From contig CAZGPZ010000057.1 in NCBI GenBank assembly GCA_964527385.1, positions 1 through 6,676 on the forward strand: a stretch of 6,676 nucleotides of DNA, in the 5' to 3' direction. The translations under genes were made by a program, and so were the position numbers. The notes below the pieces were generated by a model. That model had not been told where the DNA came from and ran no database searches. It saw nothing but the letters and a program-made list of their open reading frames with translations. Within the stretch, counting starts at the first letter, position 1, and each line of letters begins with the position of its first letter. The stretch is from JANWHZ01 sp964527385 (GTDB lineage Bacteria > Patescibacteriota > Saccharimonadia > Saccharimonadales > UBA4665). Shown here one piece after another: positions 1 through 5,208 of this stretch.

Positions 1-860
1 TTGAACGGGCTGACGATACTTAAGGGACCACCGGATGTTTGGCTCGGGCTCTGAGCCTGCAAACCAAAACCCTGCGGCTGTGAGCTAAGGTCGGCGCTGA
101 CTGCCGGCACCAGGTAACTATTTGACGAACTATAGAACCCGCCACGCTGGCCAATGACATAAATATTACCGCCGGCAGTGGCATTCGTGGAGTACGCGAA
201 CGTCATATTTGAACTCGTTACAATGGTGTTCGCAGCAAAACCGCCGAAGCTCGAAGAGTTAGGTGATACCGAGAACGACAGCGTCGGCGCGACAGTGGCG
301 ACCGAGTTCGACGTTTTGCTTATTGCAGTATTTGTAAACATTCCCTGTTTCGCCACTGCCCTTACGTAATAGGTAGTGCTGGGCACCAAGCCAATAATCT
401 GGAAACCGCTGGCGCCGCCCCACGTGGTATAGGTCTGATACACCGGCGATGCACCAATAGTCCCATCTGCCTGTATATAGTTAGGCGCCGTGAAAACGTC
501 TACGGTATTAATGGCAATGGCAAAGGTTGTGTCGCTTGGGTTGCCGCCTATATTCACCACGCAATGCAATTGGTTGTAGTACAGGCCGGAACCATTATCA
601 ATATTCGGTGCCGGCGGGATGTTCAATTGTTCTGTTTGCACTGCGCCGCTGCCGGTAGTATAGGTTGTACTATTCGTTAGGTTGTTCGACTGTTCGCCTG
701 CGTTGCCCTGTAAGTTGTAGAGTGTCGATGTAGCACTATTGGTACCACCCGAACCGATACCATAGCTATTGAGCTGGTAGGTACCGCTGGACGAAAAGGC
801 AGCCAAAAACACAAACTGCGCGCCCAGGCTGGCCGCCAAAAAATTTGATACTCCCCGCAT
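1..860 (-). CDS. Secreted Fn3-like surface protein, N-terminal part (runs off the left edge)
   Basis: An uninterrupted minus-strand frame runs from an ATG at 858-860 to the window edge, giving 286 visible residues and no stop. Residues 1-23 form a short signal-peptide-like segment: one Arg, then a hydrophobic run (NFLAASLGAQFVFLAAFS). Residues 24-80 are a low-complexity Ser/Thr/Gly/Asn linker containing a GEQ motif. Residues about 80-195 look like a fibronectin type III or similar beta-sandwich domain, with a PPAP start and a GLVPSTTYYVRAVA strand near 158-170. A second beta-rich segment starts near 192. The inferred role is an exported or cell-surface protein in adhesion or wall structure; no enzyme motif is visible. 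The ATG lies six bases after a TACAAT box, suggesting a leaderless mRNA. A GGAGGT abuts the ATG too closely to act as its ribosome site. GTG and TTG codons lie further upstream in frame, and a TTG lies at codon 8. The C-terminus is missing, so anchoring cannot be judged. Confidence 0.75.
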   Translation of the reverse strand, partial: MRGVSNFLAASLGAQFVFLAAFSSSGTYQLNSYGIGSGGTNSATSTLYNLQGNAGEQSNNLTNSTTYTTGSGAVQTEQLNIPPAPNIDNGSGLYYNQLHCVVNIGGNPSDTTFAIAINTVDVFTAPNYIQADGTIGASPVYQTYTTWGGASGFQIIGLVPSTTYYVRAVAKQGMFTNTAISKTSNSVATVAPTLSFSVSPNSSSFGGFAANTIVTSSNMTFAYSTNATAGGNIYVIGQRGGFYSSSNSYLVPAVSADLSSQPQGFGLQAQSPSQTSGGPLSIVSPF

Positions 861-866
861 ACCTCC

Positions 867-896
867 ATTGTACTCGTTACCCGAAACCACAAGCAA
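867..896 (-). promoter_or_regulatory. Promoter of the Fn3-like surface protein gene
   Basis: On the minus strand, TTGCTT (891-896) and TACAAT (867-872) are separated by 18 bases. These match the -35 consensus at 4 of 6 and the -10 at 5 of 6. The -10 ends six bases before the ATG at 860, so transcription would start at or next to the start codon, giving a leaderless message. Confidence 0.5.
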
Positions 897-897
897 C

Positions 898-928
898 TTG
901 CATCAGGCAATTGCCGTAGGCGTATACT
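898..928 (+). promoter_or_regulatory. Promoter of the ABC exporter operon
   Basis: TATACT (923-928) is a good -10 box. TTGCAT (898-903) is a fair -35, with a long 19-base spacer. The -10 ends five bases before the ATG at 934, and a second in-frame ATG follows at 937. Transcription would therefore begin at the start codon and the mRNA would have no leader. This promoter lies back to back with the minus-strand one. Confidence 0.5.
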
Positions 929-933
929 ACCAA

Positions 934-1845
934 ATGATGATTCCTTCCGATTCTCTCGTTTTGCATAAACTCAGCAAGCAGTACCCAAAGACCAATACGT
1001 ACGCCATTCGCGATATATCATTGCAGGTTAATAGCGGCGAAGTGTACGGGTTCCTAGGCGCGAACGGCGCCGGCAAATCCACAACTATCCGGACCTTGCT
1101 CAATTTCATCCAGCCGACTAGCGGCTCGGCGACTATTGCTGGATACGACATCGTCGAAAAATCCATGGAAGCCAAGCGGCACGTCGGCTACTTGGCAGGA
1201 GACGTGGCATTGTACAACAATATGACCGGCGGGCGCTTCTTGGATTACATGGCAGCCCTGCAGCCGTTACGCGACCCTAATTATCGTGGCAAATTAGCAC
1301 AAGATTTCGAGGCCGAGCTTACGAAGCCGCTCGGCACGCTCTCCAAAGGCAACCGCCAGAAGATCGGCATCATCCAAGCATTCATGCACCAGCCCGATGT
1401 ACTCATCCTCGACGAGCCGACCAGCGGCTTGGACCCGCTCATGCAAGAAGTGTTCTTCGACGCCGTACGATCAGCGAAGAAGCAGGGCGCGAGCGTTTTC
1501 TTCAGCAGCCACAACTTGGCCGAAGTCCAGCGCATTTGCGACCGGATCGGCTTTATCCGCGAAGGCAAGCTGATCCGTGAGCAAAGCCTGGCTGAACTTG
1601 CGCACAGCGCGGCGCATACCTTCGACGTGACGTTTGCCGATATCGCGCCGCTCGACGAGCTGCGCAAGATTCCCCGCGCTGAAGTCACCGCCGGCAGCGA
1701 CAAGCACCACGCCAGCCTGTCGGTGCCCGCCAGTTCGCTGCAGCAATTTTTCAAAGTCCTGAGCGCGCACGACGTGCAGCAATTCCAGCAACGCGAAGTC
1801 AATCTCGAGGAAGAATTCCTGAATTACTATCGGGAGGAAGCATGA
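934..1845 (+). CDS. ABC-2 type transporter, ATP-binding subunit
   Basis: This is the cytoplasmic ATPase of an ABC-2 exporter; it hydrolyses ATP to drive the permease encoded next. With the start at 934 it has 303 residues. Walker A is GANGAGKST (42-50), the signature is LSKGNRQK (136-143), and Walker B is VLILDEP (156-162, catalytic Glu161), followed by the D-loop SGLDP and the switch His193 in SSHNL. After about residue 225 comes a C-terminal accessory domain, common in CcmA/BcrA-like ATPases. The frame stays open to an ATG at 868. I prefer 934 (or the adjacent ATG at 937) because TATACT at 923-928 would put transcription start right there, the ATG at 868 would lie upstream of that promoter, and family members begin close to the LVLHKLSKQYP strand. 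The stop overlaps the permease start by four bases (ATGA), so translation is probably coupled. The substrate cannot be read from the sequence. Confidence 0.93.
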   Translation: MMIPSDSLVLHKLSKQYPKTNTYAIRDISLQVNSGEVYGFLGANGAGKSTTIRTLLNFIQPTSGSATIAGYDIVEKSMEAKRHVGYLAGDVALYNNMTGGRFLDYMAALQPLRDPNYRGKLAQDFEAELTKPLGTLSKGNRQKIGIIQAFMHQPDVLILDEPTSGLDPLMQEVFFDAVRSAKKQGASVFFSSHNLAEVQRICDRIGFIREGKLIREQSLAELAHSAAHTFDVTFADIAPLDELRKIPRAEVTAGSDKHHASLSVPASSLQQFFKVLSAHDVQQFQQREVNLEEEFLNYYREEA

Positions 1846-2690
1846 CACCTGACAATACCATTCCCCAGGCGCAAAGCCGCCGCCACAATATCCTAGCAAT
1901 AATCAAGGGTGAGCTTATGCAACGCCGTTGGTCAACACTCTGGTGGATTGTCGGCATCGTCGCATTCATCACCTTGACGCTCGGCGTATACCCAACGTTC
2001 CGGAACCAGGCAGCACAGCTCGATCAATCGCTGCAATCAATCCCCGACTCCGCCAAGGCGCTTTTCACCGACACGAACGACTTCTTGTCACCCGTCGGAT
2101 ATTTAAGCTCCCAAGTGTATTACCTGCTCCTACCTCTACTCTTCAGCTTCCTCGCCGTTTCGCTCGGGTCGTCGTTGATCGCCAAAGAAGAAGCCAATCG
2201 GACTATCGAATTGCTCCTCGCCCGCCCTATCGCCCGGACCAGTTTAGTCCTGGGCAAAGCTGCTGCCGGCGCCATTGTCTTGGCACGCATCGGGCTTGCC
2301 ATCGCAATATTTGGCGCCCTCGAAGTAGCGATCATTGGTTTCAAGGGAGTAAGCCTTTGGAGTATATTGCTGGTTACTTTGATGGCATTGATAATGTCCA
2401 CCCTGTTCGGCGCGATCGCGTTCGCGCTGACGGCTACTGGCGGCATGGGCCGCAAAGCAGCCATCGGCTTGGCGACATTGGCCGCATTTGCCAGCTATCT
2501 TGTAAGCTCGCTTGACAAGACAGTCACTTGGCTGCAATGGCCGGCAAAACTCCTGCCGTTTCACTACTACAAGCCGGCAGATATTCTCAATGGGCATTTC
2601 ACCGGCTGGGAAGCCCTGGGCATGATTGCCATTATCGCCGTGCTTATCATTCTGTCTTGCCTGGCTTTCCGCCGGCGAGATATCAACTAG
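1842..2690 (+). CDS. ABC-2 type transporter, permease subunit
   Basis: This is a 282-residue integral membrane protein and the partner of the upstream ATPase. Six hydrophobic segments are visible, at about residues 33-50, 90-113, 141-166, 172-198, 205-224 and 258-277. The cytoplasmic N-terminus is Arg/Lys-rich. The hallmark is the block after the second helix, KEEANRTIELLLARPIARTS (about 115-134). This KEE..RTIE.LLARP.. pattern is typical of ABC-2 permeases and probably lies in the coupling region that contacts the ATPase. The ATG overlaps the ATPase stop and is preceded by a GGGAGGAAG ribosome site (1831-1839), in contrast to the leaderless first gene. Two copies of each subunit would be expected to form the exporter. 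Export of a lipid, peptide or drug-like compound is possible, but nothing here identifies the cargo. Confidence 0.9.
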   Translation: MTPDNTIPQAQSRRHNILAIIKGELMQRRWSTLWWIVGIVAFITLTLGVYPTFRNQAAQLDQSLQSIPDSAKALFTDTNDFLSPVGYLSSQVYYLLLPLLFSFLAVSLGSSLIAKEEANRTIELLLARPIARTSLVLGKAAAGAIVLARIGLAIAIFGALEVAIIGFKGVSLWSILLVTLMALIMSTLFGAIAFALTATGGMGRKAAIGLATLAAFASYLVSSLDKTVTWLQWPAKLLPFHYYKPADILNGHFTGWEALGMIAIIAVLIILSCLAFRRRDIN

Positions 2691-2730
2691 TGTTGGAAAT
2701 TGCGGCGAAAAACAGGCAGCGAAAACAGTG

Positions 2731-3846
2731 CTAATTCGGTTTTCTGAGTAACTTCACGGCACGCCAGACACTCTGGTAGAAACCGGTATCGGCCTGCACG
2801 CCCATGTCCTGGGCGACAAGCGTCGCAATATCCACTGGACGCCAATCGGCGCCTGGGCCGTCGACGTACTCCCGGACGCGCGCAAACAGTGCTTGCCATT
2901 GCTCGGCAGTCGGACGCGCGTTGAGGTTGAAAACATCGAGGTCTGGGCGGGCTTGGCGCAGCAGTTGGAGTTGGCCAGCTACCGTCGTCGCGTTAACCTC
3001 TAGGACATGAGCGATCTCTTCGTTGTCCAACCCGAGGTTTGCCCGCAAAACAGCGACCGCCGCCTTGCACACGCCAATCGCGTCATAACCGGACCGCACG
3101 ATACCGCGTTCGCGCAATCGCCCCTGTGAGCGCTCAACAGAAGTGACCGCGGCATCGAGTAAGTTGGCAATATCTTTCGCATTTGCTGGTCCCATGCGCT
3201 CCAACTGTGCGTCCAGCCGATCGTCAACGCGCGGGTCCACCCCCGGTAATGGCAATTGTATGCCGGCGTCAGCAAACGCCTGGAAAATCTTTGCATAGCG
3301 CTGGGAAATCGCAGCTTTTTTTATGCCATGCTCTTCGGCGAAAGCAGTCAAGTTAATCACCCTGAATGGGTGCTGGTATGGCCAAGCCAGGGCAAACGCG
3401 GCAATTTGTTCGTTCGTAACGGCTGTGGACCCGTGCTTGGATTGTTCTGGGATAAGTTGGCGCAGCTGGTCATCGACAACGGGTAGCCAATCAACGTGGA
3501 GCATCCGCGGGTCGGGCCCGGTATCGGCCAACCCGCCCGGCTGCAACAGCGGCAAGGTGGCAACTTCCGCTGGCCCGCGCGATATAATATCGCCCATGGC
3601 AGCCAACCGCCAGGCGTGGAACTGCATAAGGGACGGGTCCATGCCGAGCGCAGCACCGATCTCGGTATCCGAGTAGCCGGCATTGACAGCATCGGCAATA
3701 AAACTATCGGCGGGCGTCGTAGCAAGCTCGGCAATATCGATATTCACCAGTTCAGGAAACAGCGGGATCGACTCTGCACCCTCGCTGCCGATTATTTCAA
3801 TCGTCGGTCCAGCTGGTGCAAGGTTCGAGCTATTTTCATGCGACAT
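2731..3846 (-). CDS. Multi-helix-turn-helix protein of unknown family
   Basis: This 371-residue soluble protein has no signal peptide or membrane segment. I do not recognise the family. Several stretches look like helix-turn-helix units: about 47-84 (SDTEIGAALGMDPSLMQF), 163-193 (LTAFAEEHGIKKAAISQRYA), 218-248 (AKDIANLLDAAVTSVERS), 263-300 (LDNEEIAHVLEVNATTVAGQ) and a weaker one at 336-366. The spacing and the recurring pattern (acidic/Ile/Ala, then a hydrophobic-Gly or Asn turn) suggest repeated DNA-binding modules, so a transcription regulator or DNA-organising protein is the best inference. The N-terminal 30 residues are acidic and probably disordered. The start at 3846 is the first ATG after an in-frame stop. 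It has no clear Shine-Dalgarno, only A-rich sequence, but a short ORF with a strong ribosome site ends two bases upstream. The gene converges on the exporter operon and diverges from the 133-residue gene. Confidence 0.75.
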   Translation of the reverse strand: MSHENSSNLAPAGPTIEIIGSEGAESIPLFPELVNIDIAELATTPADSFIADAVNAGYSDTEIGAALGMDPSLMQFHAWRLAAMGDIISRGPAEVATLPLLQPGGLADTGPDPRMLHVDWLPVVDDQLRQLIPEQSKHGSTAVTNEQIAAFALAWPYQHPFRVINLTAFAEEHGIKKAAISQRYAKIFQAFADAGIQLPLPGVDPRVDDRLDAQLERMGPANAKDIANLLDAAVTSVERSQGRLRERGIVRSGYDAIGVCKAAVAVLRANLGLDNEEIAHVLEVNATTVAGQLQLLRQARPDLDVFNLNARPTAEQWQALFARVREYVDGPGADWRPVDIATLVAQDMGVQADTGFYQSVWRAVKLLRKPN

Positions 3847-3848
3847 GA

Positions 3849-3914
3849 TTATACTTTCTTTATCAAAATTAAGTACATATTATACCACATTAATTGCACC
3901 TTAACACTAGGCAT
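3849..3914 (-). CDS. Possible 21-residue leader ORF upstream of the helix-turn-helix gene
   Basis: A minus-strand ATG at 3912-3914 follows AAGGAGG (3922-3928) by seven bases, the strongest ribosome site in the window. It opens a 21-codon frame beginning MPSVKVQLMW and ending LILIKKV, then TAA. The stop lies two bases before the ATG of the 371-residue gene, which itself lacks a ribosome site, so translational coupling is plausible. Against this, a TGGTATAAT promoter element lies inside the ORF and would give transcripts that skip it. It is either a real leader peptide or a chance frame. Confidence 0.35.
   Translation of the reverse strand: MPSVKVQLMWYNMYLILIKKV
3879..3887 (-). promoter_or_regulatory. 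Extended -10 promoter for the helix-turn-helix gene
   Basis: On the minus strand the sequence reads TGGTATAAT, a perfect -10 with the TGn extension. No good -35 is seen 16-18 bases upstream, as is common for extended -10 promoters. Transcription would start near 3872, giving a leader of about 26 bases. A second TATAAT (3848-3853) ends one base from the ATG, too close for normal use. Confidence 0.5.
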
Positions 3915-3946
3915 GTCACTCCCTCCTTGTAACTATAGCTGCTAAT

Positions 3947-3975
3947 TTGACAAAGAATTTGCCGCCTGGCATCAT
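3947..3975 (+). promoter_or_regulatory. Promoter of the 133-residue gene and its leader
   Basis: A perfect TTGACA -35 box (3947-3952) is followed after 17 bases by CATCAT (3970-3975), which keeps the key A and final T of the -10. An alternative -10 is CATACT (3973-3978), with a longer spacer. Transcription would begin near 3981-3982, about 140 bases before the downstream start codon, leaving a long leader. Confidence 0.45.
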
Positions 3976-3980
3976 ACTTT

Positions 3981-4120
3981 ATGTGCTCGCTTATCCAGTG
4001 ACCTACACGATGCCTATGCCCATGCTTCGCCCTGGGCTTGTTCGCTAGTAATACAGATACGTAATGAAGAATCGGCCCAGGGCCGACTTTTTGTTTACTT
4101 GGCATAACTTAAGGAGAGAT
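3981..4120 (+). promoter_or_regulatory. Attenuator-like leader RNA of the 133-residue gene
   Basis: The leader can form three competing structures. The first is an upstream hairpin, GCCCA (4018-4022) with TGGGC (4033-4037). The second is a long-range pairing of GCCCTGGGC (4029-4037) with GCCCAGGGC (4075-4083), nine Watson-Crick pairs. The third is the terminator stem 4072-4077/4081-4086. The second excludes the other two, as expected for an anti-terminator. Two tiny ORFs lie in the leader: MCSLIQ at 3981-4001, which would start on the first transcribed base, and MPMPMLRPGLVR at 4010-4048, which runs through the anti-terminator segment. I recognise no known riboswitch class. Both paired segments are near-palindromes, which weakens the case somewhat. 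Confidence 0.45.
4072..4096 (+). terminator. Intrinsic terminator in the leader of the 133-residue gene
   Basis: TCGGCC (4072-4077) and GGCCGA (4081-4086) form a perfect six-pair, GC-rich stem around a CAG loop. It is followed by C and five T, then GTTT. It lies upstream of the ribosome site of the next gene, so it would either end a short RNA of about 110 bases or attenuate that gene. Confidence 0.65.
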
Positions 4121-4522
4121 ATGGGTTTTAATTCAGCGATTAACAGCCTGTTGCAGACAGGCGAAACAAAAGGCCTCGTCACAACTAGCGGCATAGATTC
4201 TATTTGCACGACTAATGGCGAGGCACTTTCAGTGTTAGGGACGGTTGTGCGCTACGGTACATACGCCGGCTCTGGCAACAGAGGCAAAGATATATTAGTT
4301 TTGGCGCCAGGCGGTGAATTGGCACAACCGCTTGGCAGTTTGGTTTGTGATGCTGTGTTGTTGCACAGGCCCTTGAACGAAGACGAGGCTACCCGAGACC
4401 TTTTGGCGACTCAAAATGTAGCGCGTCACTGCTTAGAAGTCTTGCGCCCAATAAGTCTTGCCGATGGACGGTTGCAATTAGAGCCAACAGGCGAAGTGGC
4501 CATCTACACGCGCACTATCTAG
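4121..4522 (+). CDS. Hypothetical protein, 133 residues
   Basis: I do not recognise this protein. It is a small, probably cytoplasmic protein with no signal peptide or membrane helix. Short hydrophobic strands alternate with Gly-rich turns, for example KDILVLAPGGELAQPLGSLVCDAVLLHRP (split near residues 56-75 and 76-84), suggesting a compact alpha/beta or beta-rich fold. Cysteines are at 29, 76 and 104, not in a metal-binding cluster. The start at 4121 is chosen because AAGGAG (4111-4116) precedes it by a suitable distance. The frame stays open to an ATG at 4064, but that extension would translate through the terminator hairpin. Expression probably depends on the leader described above. It is transcribed away from the helix-turn-helix gene and converges on maf, with only 53 bases between. 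No function is proposed. Confidence 0.75.
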   Translation: MGFNSAINSLLQTGETKGLVTTSGIDSICTTNGEALSVLGTVVRYGTYAGSGNRGKDILVLAPGGELAQPLGSLVCDAVLLHRPLNEDEATRDLLATQNVARHCLEVLRPISLADGRLQLEPTGEVAIYTRTI

Positions 4523-4575
4523 GCGCGTTGCCGTAACGATTGCTGCTCTAGCGGATATGTGTTCCGTAAGGTACA

Positions 4576-5190
4576 TCAGTTGGCTGTAATCCTAACTGGC
4601 AGCACGACATCAACAGGACGAGCAGGTACGCCCAACTTATTTAGTATGGGCGCGAGCGAGTGCGTCGGAAAACCCATGATTGTGTCAATATTGCCGACAA
4701 CGTGGTCCACCAACGGCGCGGCACCGCTTTGGATGCCATATCCGCCAGCTTTGTCTTTCCAGTCGCCAGTCCGTAAATATGCGCCGACCATTTCTTCATT
4801 AAATGGCTTGAAGTATACTTTTGCCGTCTCGTGCCTAACCTCTTGGATATGCGCAGCGAGGCACACGAGCACTATCGAACAGGCAATATCGTTCGGGACA
4901 AGTGACTCTTCGTACAGCATGCGCCGTGCATCTGCCTCGTCAGCTGGTTTTGCCAACTGCCGCGCAGCAAGCGATACAATCACATCCGAGCCGATGACCA
5001 TTGCCTCAGGGTGGTGTTTCGCCACGTCAAGCGCCTTGCCAAGCCCAAGCTCTTCCGCTACTTTCGCCGGCGAGCGGGAGTCATCCAATTGCTCGTCATA
5101 GCCGCTTGCCACCGCCAGGAATTCCACCCCCATTTTCTCGAGGAGTTCCTTCCTGCGAGGCGATTGGCTGGCGAGTATGATTTGCCTCAT
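4576..5190 (-). CDS. maf: Maf family nucleotide pyrophosphatase
   Basis: Maf proteins hydrolyse nucleoside triphosphates to the monophosphate and pyrophosphate. They act on dTTP/UTP or on modified bases such as m7GTP, cleaning the nucleotide pool and sometimes arresting septum formation. The 204-residue length is normal. Conserved features are all visible: the N-terminal ILASQSPRRKELL (5-17, phosphate-binding Ser/Arg), Glu33 in YDEQ, Lys52, the catalytic-region Asp69 in IGSDVIV, KPADEADARRML (81-92) and WKDKAGGYGIQ (144-154). GSDVIV replaces the commoner GADTVV. The substrate subgroup cannot be fixed by eye. The gene starts 18 bases after metK on the same strand. It has no Shine-Dalgarno; an extended -10 lies six bases before the ATG, so it may have its own leaderless transcript as well as read-through from metK. 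Confidence 0.92.
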   Translation of the reverse strand: MRQIILASQSPRRKELLEKMGVEFLAVASGYDEQLDDSRSPAKVAEELGLGKALDVAKHHPEAMVIGSDVIVSLAARQLAKPADEADARRMLYEESLVPNDIACSIVLVCLAAHIQEVRHETAKVYFKPFNEEMVGAYLRTGDWKDKAGGYGIQSGAAPLVDHVVGNIDTIMGFPTHSLAPILNKLGVPARPVDVVLPVRITAN

Positions 5191-5196
5191 CCGACA

Positions 5197-5205
5197 AGTA
5201 TAACA
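5197..5205 (-). promoter_or_regulatory. Extended -10 promoter immediately upstream of maf
   Basis: The minus strand reads TGTTATACT, a -10 of five matches with the TGn extension, ending six bases before the maf ATG. Transcription would start on the start codon. It fits in the 18-base gap after the metK stop, and no convincing -35 is seen. Confidence 0.5.
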
Positions 5206-5208
5206 AAG

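Noticed and set aside
868..933. Extra 22 residues at the N-terminus of the ABC ATPase
   Set aside because: The extension overlaps both promoters of the divergent pair and has no ribosome site; family alignment and the -10 at 923-928 favour the start at 934 or 937.
1281..1899. Two minus-strand frames of 173 and 142 codons opposite the ABC ATPase
   Set aside because: Both lie antisense to a gene with all the ABC motifs and look like translations of its complementary strand.
4042..4065. Similarity of TCGCTAGTAAT in the leader to a conserved 16S rRNA segment
   Set aside because: Only about 11 bases match and the flanks diverge, so it is not an rRNA fragment.
3890..4105. 71-codon minus-strand frame in the regulatory region
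   Set aside because: It crosses the terminator, the promoter and the leader, has no ribosome site and shows no protein-like composition.
4064..4120. N-terminal extension of the 133-residue protein from the ATG at 4064
   Set aside because: It would be encoded by the terminator hairpin and its T-run; the AAGGAG site and the ATG at 4121 fit much better.
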